A program made the position numbers and the translations under genes. DNA of 64,000 bases. Origin: Caulobacter rhizosphaerae. Its GTDB lineage: Bacteria; Pseudomonadota; Alphaproteobacteria; Caulobacterales; Caulobacteraceae. The notes beneath the pieces are model-generated. The model was not told the DNA's origin. It did no database searches and saw only the letters and a program-made list of their open reading frames with translations. This document shows positions 27,825 through 37,791 of this stretch, one piece after another. Where the stretch lies: positions 4,332,501-4,396,500 of the forward strand of contig NZ_CP048815.1 in assembly GCF_010977555.1 (NCBI RefSeq), written 5' to 3'. Numbering within the stretch: position 1 is the stretch's first letter; the number at the start of each line of letters is the position of its first letter.

Positions 27825-27903
27825 CCTGACCCCGACCATTCCGGTCCGTGGCGATGCGTGAGGGATTCGCGTCGCTTCTGGATTCCAGATCGCACGAATA
27901 TCC

Positions 27904-27918
27904 TTAAGCCCGCGCTAA
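27904..27918. promoter_or_regulatory. CtrA-like box between divK and the HAD gene
   Basis: TTAA-GCCCGCG-CTAA matches the CtrA consensus TTAA-N7-TTAA at seven of eight positions. It lies 80 bases before the divK ATG and about 30 before the divergent HAD gene. In C. crescentus divK is reported to be under CtrA control, which supports the assignment; the mismatch keeps it provisional. Confidence 0.5.
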
Positions 27919-27946
27919 TCGCGTTTACCTTGACCGATCGCAGATC

Positions 27947-28594
27947 ATGGAACCCTGTCCTTCCGACCTTCAGGCCTGCACCGTGCGCCCGGATACGCCG
28001 CTGGTCATCGTCGATGTCGACGAGGTCCTCGCGCGCTTCATGCATGGATTCGGAACGTTCATCGGGCGCCATGGGTTCGAACTGCGGGTCGACCGCTTCG
28101 CCCTGTTCCAGAACATCTACCGCCCGGGCGAGACCGAGCACCTGGACTTGATCGCCGGCCGGGCGCTGTTCGACGACTTCTTCCGCGACGGGGCCGACGA
28201 TCTGCTGCCCGCCGAGGGCGCGGCCGACGCCCTGGCCGATCTGTCCGCCCGGGCCGACGTCGTGATCCTGACCAACGCCCCCGAACACGGCCGCCAGTCG
28301 CGCATCCGCTGGCTGAAGACCCACGGCTTCGACTATCCGCTGGTGATCAACAGTGGCCCCAAGGGGCCGTCGGCGGCCCACCTGTCCGAACGCACGGCCT
28401 CGCCGTCGGTGTTCATCGACGACCTGCTGCCGCAGCTGAACTCGGTGGCGGACAGCGCGCCGCGGGTGAGCCGCTTCCAGATGGTGGCCGACGAGCGCCT
28501 GCGCCCCCTGGCCCCGTCCGATCCCGAGCGGCACGCCCGCATCGACCTGTGGCCGGACCTGAAGGCCGCGATCGAGCGCAAGCTGTTCCCATGA
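27947..28594 (+). CDS. HAD-like protein
   Basis: A 215-residue protein with HAD-type motifs: VIVDVDEVLARF (motif I, two Asp), VILTNAPEHG (motif II) and SVFIDDLLPQL (motif IV, two Asp). A basic residue for motif III may be in NSGPKGPSAAHL. It may be a phosphatase, but no substrate is evident. It starts divergently from divK and its stop overlaps the dinB start (ATGA), so the two are translated together. Confidence 0.75.
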   Translation: MEPCPSDLQACTVRPDTPLVIVDVDEVLARFMHGFGTFIGRHGFELRVDRFALFQNIYRPGETEHLDLIAGRALFDDFFRDGADDLLPAEGAADALADLSARADVVILTNAPEHGRQSRIRWLKTHGFDYPLVINSGPKGPSAAHLSERTASPSVFIDDLLPQLNSVADSAPRVSRFQMVADERLRPLAPSDPERHARIDLWPDLKAAIERKLFP

Positions 28595-29847
28595 AAGCCC
28601 TCTGCCGCGACTGCCTGGCCACGGGCGAGGCCAAGGTCTCGCGCTGCCCGGCCTGCGGGTCGCCGCGCGTCATCTTCCACGAGGAACTGGGCCGGCTGAA
28701 CATGGCCCACATGGACTGCGACGCCTTCTACGCCTCGGTCGAGAAGCGCGACGATCCGTCGCTGCGCGACAAGCCGGTGATCGTCGGCGGCGGCAAGCGC
28801 GGCGTGGTGACCACCGCCTGCTACATCGCCCGCATGAGCGGCCCGCGCTCGGCCATGCCGATGTACAAGGCGCTGAAGCTGTGCCCCGACGCGGTGGTCA
28901 TCAAGCCCAACTTCGCCAAGTACAAGCACGAGAGCCGGCGGATCATGGCCAAGCTGGAGGCCCTGACGCCCCTGGTGCAGCCGCTGTCGCTGGACGAGGC
29001 CTGGATCGACCTGTCGGGCACCGAGCGCCTGCACGGCGCCCCGCCGGCGGTGATGCTGGCCCGGGTCCAGCGCGAGATCGAGGCCGAGGTGGGCATCACC
29101 GTCTCGATCGGCCTGGCGCCCAACAAGTTCCTGGCCAAGATCGCCTCGGAACTGGACAAGCCGCGCGGCTTCTCGGTGATCGGGGCGACGGGGATCGCCG
29201 AGTTCCTGGCCCCCCGGCCCGTGTCGATCCTGCCCGGCGTCGGCCCGGCCACGGTGACGGCCCTGGCGTCGGAGGGCCTGCGCACGGTCGGCGACATCGC
29301 CCGCGCCGACCTCAAATGGCTGGTCAAGGTGCTGGGCTCGGGCGGGCTGCGGCTGCACCACCTGGCCCACGGGCGCGACACGCGGATGGTCGATCCCGAC
29401 CAGGAGCGCAAGACGATCAGCGCCGAGACCACCTTCAACGACGACCTCTACAAGCGCGAGGACCTCGAAGACGAGCTGTGGCCGCTGTGCGAGAAGGTCG
29501 CCCGGCAGGCCCGGGCGGGCGGGGTGGCGGGCCGCGTGGCGACGCTGAAGCTGCGCACGCCGGACTTCAAGATCCACACCCGCCGCCGCACCCTGGCGGT
29601 GCCGACCCAGACGGCCCGCACCCTGTTCCAAGTGGCCCGGGAGCTGCTGGCGGCGGAGCCTCGCGGCCTGCACTACCGCCTGATCGGCGCCGGCCTGACC
29701 GACTTCGTCCCCGCCGAGGGCGCGGCCGACGACTTCTTCGCCGGCGACGAGCGCAGGGCGCTGAAGAGCGAGACGGTGATCGACGGCCTGCGGGGCAAGT
29801 TCGGGGCGGGAGCGGTGGTGACCGGGCGGGCGCTGAAGGGGAAGTGA
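28591..29847 (+). CDS. dinB: DNA polymerase IV with N-terminal zinc-ribbon-like extension
   Basis: A Y-family translesion polymerase of 418 residues. The first 25 residues hold a CxxC...CxxC pair (Cys4/7/18/21: CRDC, CPAC) absent in E. coli Pol IV. The catalytic palm follows: MAHMDCDAFYASVEKRDDP with the metal-binding Asp residues, PLSLDEAWIDL with the second pair, and the IGLAPNKFLAKIASELDKP segment. The little-finger domain ends at about residue 390. No C-terminal beta-clamp box is obvious. The start overlaps the stop of the HAD gene. Confidence 0.9.
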   Translation: MKALCRDCLATGEAKVSRCPACGSPRVIFHEELGRLNMAHMDCDAFYASVEKRDDPSLRDKPVIVGGGKRGVVTTACYIARMSGPRSAMPMYKALKLCPDAVVIKPNFAKYKHESRRIMAKLEALTPLVQPLSLDEAWIDLSGTERLHGAPPAVMLARVQREIEAEVGITVSIGLAPNKFLAKIASELDKPRGFSVIGATGIAEFLAPRPVSILPGVGPATVTALASEGLRTVGDIARADLKWLVKVLGSGGLRLHHLAHGRDTRMVDPDQERKTISAETTFNDDLYKREDLEDELWPLCEKVARQARAGGVAGRVATLKLRTPDFKIHTRRRTLAVPTQTARTLFQVARELLAAEPRGLHYRLIGAGLTDFVPAEGAADDFFAGDERRALKSETVIDGLRGKFGAGAVVTGRALKGK

Positions 29848-29858
29848 GGAAGGCCCCC

Positions 29859-29883
29859 TTCCCTCCCCCTTGCGGGGAGGGAA
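29859..29883. terminator. Hairpin between convergent dinB and rodA
   Basis: Arms TTCCCTCCCC and GGGGAGGGAA around a short loop, the same core as family C repeats. Its position between two convergent stop codons suggests a bidirectional terminator, though a T-run is missing. Confidence 0.5.
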
Positions 29884-29894
29884 AGAACCGGCGG

Positions 29895-31052
29895 CTACAT
29901 CAGCGAACCCTTGCCGCTGGTCACCTCGGTATAGCGGTGCACCCGTACGGCCTGGACGAGTCCGAAGCCGATCATCACCGTCAGCATGACGGTGCCGCCG
30001 TACGACAGCATCGGCATCGGCACGCCCACCACCGGGGCCATGCCCATGACCATGGCGCCGTTGATCAGCACGTAGAGGGCGAAGGTGGCGGTCACGCCCG
30101 CCGCCGACAGCCGGCCGAAGTGGCTGTGGCTGATCGAGGCGATGCGCAGGGCCATGAAGATCGCCACGCCGTACAGGAACAGCACGCTGACGCAGCCGAC
30201 GAAGCCGAACTCCTCGGCCAGGGTGGCGAAGATGAAGTCGGTCTGCTTCTCGGGCAGGAAGTTCAGCTGGCTCTGCGAGCCCAGGCCCCAGCCCTTGCCC
30301 AGCAGACCGCCCGAGCCCAGGGCGATCTTCGACTGCATGATGTGGTAGCCGTTGCCCGACGGGTCCTTCTCCGGATCCATGAAGGTCAGGATGCGGTTGC
30401 GCTGGTAGTCGTGCAGCACGAAGAAGATGAACGGCGGCAGCGCGGCCAGCACGCCCACCGCCCCAACGACGATCAGGCGCAGCGATAGCCCCGCCAGCAC
30501 CATCACCGCCAAACCCGGCAGGGCGATCAGCATCGCCGTGCCCAGGTCGGGCTGGTGGGCCACCAGCAGCACCGGCGCGCCGATCAGGGCGGCGGGTATC
30601 AGCAGCTTCCATGACAGCCGGGCGCTGTCGGCCGACAGGCCGTGATAGTAGCGGGCCAGGGCCAGAACCACGCCGATCTTCATGATCTCGGACGGTTGGA
30701 AGCGCACCGGCCCCACGGCCAGCCAGCGCTGGGCGCCCAGCGACGAGTCGCCGACCAGGGCGACGGCCACCAGCAGCAGCAGGCCGACGCCATAGATCGG
30801 ATAGGCCAGGCTGAACCAGACGCGCAGGTCGACCAGGGCCAGGGCGATCATCAGGATGAAATAGATGCCGAACCGCAGCAGGTGCTTGTCGGCCCAGGGC
30901 TCCCACGAGCCGCCGGCGATCGAGAACAGCATTAGGGCGCCGGCCCCGGCGATCAGGGCCAGGACCAGACACAGGGTCCAGTCGATCTCCGTGAACTTGA
31001 TGATCGGCCGATCGCGTTCGCCAGGCCGGCTGAGGCCGCCGCTGAGGGTCAT
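29895..31052 (-). CDS. rodA: Rod shape-determining protein RodA (SEDS glycosyltransferase)
   Basis: RodA polymerises peptidoglycan glycan strands for lateral wall growth with PBP2. The 385-residue protein has about ten membrane segments and the SEDS signatures: RWLAVGPVRFQPSEIMKIGVVLALARYY, HQPDLGTAMLI, GNGYHIMQSKIALGSGGLLGKGWG with QLNFLPEKQTDFIFATLAEEFGF, and PMLSYGGTVML. It is the last gene of the mre operon; its start overlaps the mrdA stop (ATGA). Confidence 0.95.
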   Translation of the reverse strand: MTLSGGLSRPGERDRPIIKFTEIDWTLCLVLALIAGAGALMLFSIAGGSWEPWADKHLLRFGIYFILMIALALVDLRVWFSLAYPIYGVGLLLLVAVALVGDSSLGAQRWLAVGPVRFQPSEIMKIGVVLALARYYHGLSADSARLSWKLLIPAALIGAPVLLVAHQPDLGTAMLIALPGLAVMVLAGLSLRLIVVGAVGVLAALPPFIFFVLHDYQRNRILTFMDPEKDPSGNGYHIMQSKIALGSGGLLGKGWGLGSQSQLNFLPEKQTDFIFATLAEEFGFVGCVSVLFLYGVAIFMALRIASISHSHFGRLSAAGVTATFALYVLINGAMVMGMAPVVGVPMPMLSYGGTVMLTVMIGFGLVQAVRVHRYTEVTSGKGSLM

Positions 31053-33094
31053 CGGGGAACTCCGGGGGCGGGAGACGCAGGAACAGTCGGGACGGCGGTC
31101 GTCGGCGCCGTCCCGACGGTCGGATCGTCGGGCGCGGCGCCCTCGACAGAACCGTCGGGGGCGGCTTCGACCGGCTCGGCCGGCAACGGCATGGGCCGCT
31201 CGATGCGGGCCCGGATCTCGGGGTCCTTCAGCAGGGCCACGCGCATCACCTCGCGGGCCCGCGGGGCCCCGGCGGTGGCGCCGCCCAGGCCGCCGTGCTC
31301 GACGATGACGGCCACGGCGTAGCGCGGGTCGTCATAGGGCGCGAAGGCCACGAACAGGTTGTGGTCCTTGAGCTTCCACTGGACGCTGGCGCTGTTGCGG
31401 CTCTTGACCTTGTCGTAGCTGCGGACCTGCGCCGTGCCGGTCTTGCCGGCCATCTGCACGTCGCCCAGCCCCAGCTGGCTCTGGCGATAGGCGGTGCCGC
31501 GCACGTCGTTGGCCACGGCCGCCATGCCGCCGCGCACATAGGCCAGGTGCTCCATCGAGAATGGCAGGTCGGGCACCGCCGCACCGCTGGGCTGTTCGAC
31601 GCCGCCCACCGACTTGATCAGGCGCGGGTTGAGCGCCTTCTTGCCGTTGGCGAGGCGCGAGGTCATCACCGCCAGCTGCAGGGCGTTGACGCTGAGCGCT
31701 CCCTGGCCGATGCCGTAGCTGGGGGTTTCGCCCGGAAACCAGATCTGGTTGGCCGGATTCTTCTTGAAGGCCCGCTTCTTCCATTCGCGGTCGGGAACCA
31801 GGCCCTTCTTCTGGCCCGGAATGCCGATGTCGAACGTGCTGCCGAAGCCCATGGCCCGCGCGGCGCTGGCGATGGCGTCGGGCCCGATCTTCAGCGAGGT
31901 CTGGTAGAAATAGATGTCGCACGAGTTCTTGATCGCCTCGTGCAGGTTCTGCGAGCCGTGGCCGCCCTTCTGCCAGCACCGCCAGGTCCGCCCGCCGTAG
32001 TACCAACTGCCGCCGCAGCTGACGCGGACCTCGGGATCGATCCCCGCGGTCAGGGCCGCCAGCCCGACGGTCGGCTTGAAGGTCGAGCCCGGCGGGAAGG
32101 TGCCGTTCAGCACCTTGTCCAGCAGCGGCTTGCGCTCGTACTCGGCCAGGGCCTTGTACTCAGGTCCCGACAGGCCCTTGACGAAGCGGTTGGCGTCGAA
32201 GCTGGGGGCCGAGACCATGGCCAGCAGGTCGCCGTTGCGGATGTCCATGACGACGATCGCGCCGCTTTCGTCGCCCATCACCTCCAGGGCGCGGTTCTGG
32301 ATGTCGGCGTCCAGGGTCAGGCGCACTTCCTTGCCGGGCGTGGCCGGGATGTCGCCCTCGGGGTCCAGGCGCACGACGCGCCCCTGGGCGTCGACCTCGG
32401 CCTTGGTGGCGCCGGGACGGCCGCGCAGGTCGCGGTCGAGGGACTTCTCGATGCCGGCCTTGCCGATCCGGAAGCCCGGATGGTGCAGCAGGTCCTGGTC
32501 CTGGGTCGGGTCGTCCTTGGCCTTCTCCAGGTCGCGGTCGGAGACCTTGGCGACATAGCCGATCACGTGGGCAAAGGCCCCGCCGAACGGATAGACCCGC
32601 ACCTCGCCCATGTCGGCCGTCACCCCCGGCAGCTCCGGGGCGCGGATGTTGACGCGGGAGAACTCCTCCCAGGTCATGTCCTCCATCACCGCCACGGGGG
32701 CCTTCTTGGGCGCGCGGGCGATGTCCTTGACCAGGCGGGCGCGGCGCGCGGCGTCGATCGGCACCAGCAGGGCCAGGTCGTCGAGGGCGGTCTCGACGTC
32801 GAAGTCCTTGGAGTCCTTGCTGACCATCAGGCGGAAGTTCGGCCGGTTGGAGGCCAGGGCCACGCCGTTGCGGTCCAGGATCAGGCCGCGCGGCGGCGGG
32901 GTGAGGCGGTAGTTGAACTGGTTGCCGGCCGAGAGCTTCTGGTAGCGCTGGGCCTCGACCAGCTGCAGCTGGGCCAGGCGGCCGCCCAGGGCCATCAGGC
33001 CGCCGCCGGCCAGGCCGCCCATCAGGAACGCGCGGCGGTGGAACACCCCCTGCCGCTCGTTCACCTCGAAGAACATGATCGACGGTTCGCTCAT
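31049..33094 (-). CDS. mrdA: Penicillin-binding protein 2
   Basis: The transpeptidase that crosslinks glycan made by RodA during elongation. It is a 681-residue class B PBP with one N-terminal membrane anchor (about residues 23-45), a pedestal domain, and a transpeptidase domain with the active-site Ser337 in PPGSTFKPTVG, an SCD motif in NSCDIYFYQ and KTGTAQ near residue 555. The C-terminus has a Pro/Ala/Thr-rich tail. It sits four bases after mreD and overlaps rodA. Confidence 0.95.
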   Translation of the reverse strand: MSEPSIMFFEVNERQGVFHRRAFLMGGLAGGGLMALGGRLAQLQLVEAQRYQKLSAGNQFNYRLTPPPRGLILDRNGVALASNRPNFRLMVSKDSKDFDVETALDDLALLVPIDAARRARLVKDIARAPKKAPVAVMEDMTWEEFSRVNIRAPELPGVTADMGEVRVYPFGGAFAHVIGYVAKVSDRDLEKAKDDPTQDQDLLHHPGFRIGKAGIEKSLDRDLRGRPGATKAEVDAQGRVVRLDPEGDIPATPGKEVRLTLDADIQNRALEVMGDESGAIVVMDIRNGDLLAMVSAPSFDANRFVKGLSGPEYKALAEYERKPLLDKVLNGTFPPGSTFKPTVGLAALTAGIDPEVRVSCGGSWYYGGRTWRCWQKGGHGSQNLHEAIKNSCDIYFYQTSLKIGPDAIASAARAMGFGSTFDIGIPGQKKGLVPDREWKKRAFKKNPANQIWFPGETPSYGIGQGALSVNALQLAVMTSRLANGKKALNPRLIKSVGGVEQPSGAAVPDLPFSMEHLAYVRGGMAAVANDVRGTAYRQSQLGLGDVQMAGKTGTAQVRSYDKVKSRNSASVQWKLKDHNLFVAFAPYDDPRYAVAVIVEHGGLGGATAGAPRAREVMRVALLKDPEIRARIERPMPLPAEPVEAAPDGSVEGAAPDDPTVGTAPTTAVPTVPASPAPGVPR

Positions 33095-33098
33095 GGCG

Positions 33099-33608
33099 TC
33101 ACCGGAACCGAACGTCCGCGTCCTCGAACCGGTCGATCAGCCGGTGGGCGAACGGGAACAACAGGGTCGTCACCAGGAACTGCCAGAAGACGGCCAGCAG
33201 GCTGGGCATGGCCAGGCTATCGAGCATGCTGAACAGGAAACCGCCCGCCATGGCGATGGCGGTGACGCCGGCGAACCAGGCCCACATCACGGGCTGGCTC
33301 TGACCGGTCACCATGCTTCGCCCGGCCAAGGCGGTGGCGTAGGCGACCAGCAGCGACAGGCCCCACAGGCCGGTTGGCCCGCCCCAGAACACGTCCAGGA
33401 ACAGGCCCAGCGCCAGCAGGGCGAACGGCGCCAGGATCGAGGGCCGGATCAGCGCCCAGGCGAAGGCCGGGACCATGGCGAACACCGGCTCGGGCAGCTG
33501 CAGGCCGAAGATGCGGATCGGCGCGGCGAAGACGATCGTCGCCAGCACGCACAGCACTGTGGGCACGCCCAGCCACAGGCCGGGGTGCAGAGGCCGGGCG
33601 CCGCCCAC
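33099..33608 (-). CDS. mreD: Rod shape-determining protein MreD
   Basis: A 169-residue inner-membrane protein with about five membrane segments and the AFAWALIRPSILAPFALLALGLFLDVFWGGPTGLWGL region typical of MreD. It belongs to the elongasome and connects MreC to the cytoskeleton. The likely start is the GTG at 33608, one base after the mreC stop. It is less conserved than its neighbours, as usual for this family, and the assignment relies partly on position. Confidence 0.9.
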   Translation of the reverse strand: MGGARPLHPGLWLGVPTVLCVLATIVFAAPIRIFGLQLPEPVFAMVPAFAWALIRPSILAPFALLALGLFLDVFWGGPTGLWGLSLLVAYATALAGRSMVTGQSQPVMWAWFAGVTAIAMAGGFLFSMLDSLAMPSLLAVFWQFLVTTLLFPFAHRLIDRFEDADVRFR

Positions 33609-33609
33609 G

Positions 33610-34785
33610 CTAGATCTCCCCGCCGGGCCGCTGGGCCGGGGCGGGCGCGGAGGTCGCCGGCTTGGGCGTCACGGGCTTGGGCGTCACGGGCTTCGGGGTC
33701 GATGCGGCCGGCGGCTTGGCCGTCGCCGACGAGGTGGTGGCGCCGGGCTTGGCCGGGGTGGTCGCCGTCGTCGGCGTCGTTGTCGCCGGGGCGGCCGGGG
33801 CGGCGCCGGACGCCATGGGCGCCGCGCCGGCCTGGGTGGTCGGCTTCGGCGTGGTGGCCACCGGACCCAGGATCGAGACGTCGGGATCCTCGGTGGTGAC
33901 GGGCGGCAGGCTACGGGTCAGCAGGGCCTTCTGGTCGGCCAGCTGGGCGAAGTCCTTGAACAGCAGGATGCGGACATAGTCGATGGCCGCGTCGTCGGCG
34001 AACAGCACCACCCGCCAACGGCCGTCCAGGCCCTTGACGGCCGCGCCGACGGGCAGACCGCGCGGCACAACCCCGCCGTCGCCCGAGGTGACGACCCGGT
34101 CGCCTTCCTTGATCGGATCGGGGCCGCGCAGATAGTCCAGCTTCGGATTGGGACCGCCGTCGCCGGTCAAGATGGCGCGGGCGTTGGTGCGGTCGACCAT
34201 CACTGGCGTGCGCGAGGCGATGTCGGTCAGCAGCAGCACCCGGCTGGCTCCACGAGCGACGCCGACCACCCGGCCGACCAGGCCGCGCTCGTTCATCACC
34301 GGATTGCCGACCACAACGCCCTTCTCCGAGCCGGAGTCGGCCAGGCGGGTGTTGGCGAACGGGCCGCGAGTGTCGGCGACCACGCGGGCGGCGACCATCG
34401 GGATCGGCGGATCGGTGCGCAGGCCCAGCAGCGAGCGGTAGCTCTGGTTCTTGTCGACCTCGGCCAGGTACATGTCGCGATAGCCGCGCATCTCCTTCAG
34501 CTCGGCCTTCAGCTTGCGGTTCTCCGACGCGGTGAAGAAGTAGCTGCTGACGAAGTCGACGCCCAGGCCGGTCCAGCGCCCGGGCGCGGCGATCACGCCG
34601 CTGACCGGCTTGGACACCGTGTCGACCGTCTGTCGGGTGACGCCGTAGGCCTGTTGCTGCAGGGTCTCGCGCCGGTCGGCCAGCAGGAAGGCCACCGCAA
34701 TCACGACCGCGACGATCAACGCCACGGCCGCGGTCCAGGTAAGCGGCACTTTCAGGTCGCCGAGCGGACCTTCGCGAAAGGGCAC
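33610..34785 (-). CDS. mreC: Rod shape-determining protein MreC
   Basis: MreC is a bitopic scaffold that activates PBP2/RodA from the periplasm. The 391-residue protein has one N-terminal membrane segment (about residues 15-38), a coiled-coil (ENRKLKAELKEMRGYRDMYLAEVDKNQSYR) and two beta-barrel domains with VVVGNPVMNERGLVGRVVGVARGASRVLLLTD. The last 100 residues are Ala/Pro/Thr-rich low complexity, a known feature of the Caulobacter protein. It follows mreB after 49 bases. Confidence 0.94.
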   Translation of the reverse strand: MPFREGPLGDLKVPLTWTAAVALIVAVVIAVAFLLADRRETLQQQAYGVTRQTVDTVSKPVSGVIAAPGRWTGLGVDFVSSYFFTASENRKLKAELKEMRGYRDMYLAEVDKNQSYRSLLGLRTDPPIPMVAARVVADTRGPFANTRLADSGSEKGVVVGNPVMNERGLVGRVVGVARGASRVLLLTDIASRTPVMVDRTNARAILTGDGGPNPKLDYLRGPDPIKEGDRVVTSGDGGVVPRGLPVGAAVKGLDGRWRVVLFADDAAIDYVRILLFKDFAQLADQKALLTRSLPPVTTEDPDVSILGPVATTPKPTTQAGAAPMASGAAPAAPATTTPTTATTPAKPGATTSSATAKPPAASTPKPVTPKPVTPKPATSAPAPAQRPGGEI

Positions 34786-34834
34786 GTACGCGTTCTCCCG
34801 ACGCCCCCCGCGGCGTCCGACTTAAGTTAGGCGC

Positions 34835-36250
<1,416 letters not shown>

Positions 36251-37135
36251 CTAGCCGAGCGCGGCCATGGCCACGCCGGCCGCCGCGATCAGGCCGAAGA
36301 TCATCTGGACGGCGGTCAGCCTTTCGGCGAACAGGCGCCGGCCGGCGAGAGCGGCGACCGGCGCCTCGATCACCCCGACCGCCCTCACCTGCCCGGCCGG
36401 CGCCAGGGCCAGGGCGATGAACCAGCCGGCCGAGGCCGCCGCGCCCCAGAACCCAGCGCCCAGCGACCGTCGCCAGGCCTTGGCCACCGCGACCAGGGCG
36501 GCGCGATCGCCGACCGCCAGGTAGAGGGTCAGGGCCAGGGTCTGGACGATCTGCACGGTCATCAGGGTGACCACCGCGGCGAAGATCGGATGTACCGGCT
36601 CCAGCGCGTGACCGGCCTGGCGGAAGGCGTTCAGGCAGAAGCCGAACGCCAATCCCGACAACAGGGCGTAGAGGGCGCCGCTGATCGGCTTCTCGCCGGA
36701 GGCCCCGGCGCGCGGCCAGGTGACCACCAGCAGGGCCGCGCTGGCCAGGGCCACGCCGGTCCAGCCCACCGCGCTCAGTTGCTCGCCATAGACCACCAGG
36801 CCCAGCAGGGCCGCCAGCGGGATCGAGCTCTGCTGCACGGCCGTGGCCACGGCGAACCCGGCCCGCCGCATGGCGACCAGCAAGGCGGCGGTGGCGGCGA
36901 TCTGGCTGGCCCCACCCAGCAGGGCCGCCGCCCAGAAGGCGGGCGTCGCATGCGGATGCTCGCCGCGGGTCAGGGCGAAGGCGAGGCCCACGAACACCGC
37001 CGTGAACGGCAGGCCGAACAGGAACCGCACCAGGGTCGCGCCCCAAGGTCCAGTGTCGCCCATCACCGAGCGCTGGGCGGCGTTGCGGGCGACCTGGGCG
37101 AACGAGGCGGCGATGGTGATCGGGATCCAGATCAT
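36251..37135 (-). CDS. EamA/DMT family transporter
   Basis: A 294-residue protein with ten membrane segments arranged as two EamA repeats of five (residues 1-140 and 150-294). It has the typical start MIWIPITIAASFAQVARNAAQ and a second-half ending QMIFGLIAAAGVAMAALG. These proteins export or exchange metabolites such as amino acids or nucleobases; no substrate can be assigned. It is transcribed toward mreB but probably from its own promoter. Confidence 0.85.
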   Translation of the reverse strand: MIWIPITIAASFAQVARNAAQRSVMGDTGPWGATLVRFLFGLPFTAVFVGLAFALTRGEHPHATPAFWAAALLGGASQIAATAALLVAMRRAGFAVATAVQQSSIPLAALLGLVVYGEQLSAVGWTGVALASAALLVVTWPRAGASGEKPISGALYALLSGLAFGFCLNAFRQAGHALEPVHPIFAAVVTLMTVQIVQTLALTLYLAVGDRAALVAVAKAWRRSLGAGFWGAAASAGWFIALALAPAGQVRAVGVIEAPVAALAGRRLFAERLTAVQMIFGLIAAAGVAMAALG

Positions 37136-37260
37136 GACCGTTCCTTATGCCGCCCTTATGCGGGCGAGCTGTTTGCGAATGGAGGCCTTAGGCCTCCGGG
37201 GCGCACACCCTGGCGGTCGGCGCGTCCGGTGACGGGTCCGACCAGCTTGAGGTTTCGACC

Positions 37261-37734
37261 ATGTCGTCCCATCCGTTCCGCCAGGCCGCGCGGCTCCTGC
37301 TCGGCGTTCCGACCGACGGGATCCACCACACGCTTGGGCGCATGCTCGCCCTGGCCCAGGCGACGCCCCTGTGCTTCGTGGCGGTGACCGGGCCGGACGC
37401 CGGCGAGGCGATGAGCGTGCTGTGGCGACGCGGCTACGACCGGGTGGAGGCGGCCCGCCGGGCCACTTGCCGGGCCGCCGACGAGCAGAGCGACGTGCTG
37501 CTGGTGGTCGGTTGCTCGACGATCGCCGACGCGCGCGCCGCGGCGGCTTCCACGGCGGCCATGCTCCGTCCGGGCGGGGCGATGGTCATCGACGCCGGCG
37601 CGTTCCTGGACCAGGAGCCGCGCCGGGCGCTCTGCGAGGATCTGCGGGCCCTGGGGCTGGAGGTCGAGCCGCAGGCGCACCTGTCGGCCGAACTGCTGGC
37701 GACCCGGCCGCTCTCCAAGCGCGAAGCGGCTTAG
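37261..37734 (+). CDS. Protein of unknown function, methyltransferase-like half fold
   Basis: A 157-residue protein. Residues 70-130 (VLLVVGCSTIADARAAAASTAAMLRPGGAMVIDAG) look like the second half of a Rossmann methyltransferase, including a LRPGG turn, but there is no GxGxG SAM loop. It may be a divergent or non-enzymatic relative. A single-gene unit: divergent from the EamA gene and convergent with leuA, with a perfect hairpin at 37753. Confidence 0.55.
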   Translation: MSSHPFRQAARLLLGVPTDGIHHTLGRMLALAQATPLCFVAVTGPDAGEAMSVLWRRGYDRVEAARRATCRAADEQSDVLLVVGCSTIADARAAAASTAAMLRPGGAMVIDAGAFLDQEPRRALCEDLRALGLEVEPQAHLSAELLATRPLSKREAA

Positions 37735-37752
37735 GGGCGGGTTGAGGGGATT

Positions 37753-37778
37753 GGGGACAGGCGCATGTGCCTGTCCCC
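37753..37778. terminator. Perfect hairpin between convergent genes (family D core)
   Basis: Arms GGGGACAGGC and GCCTGTCCCC around GCATGT. It lies between the stop codons of the 37261 gene and leuA and could end transcription from both sides; there is no clear T-run. The GGGGACA/TGTCCCC ends match the family D repeats. Confidence 0.5.
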
Positions 37779-37791
37779 GTCCGTCGTAACC

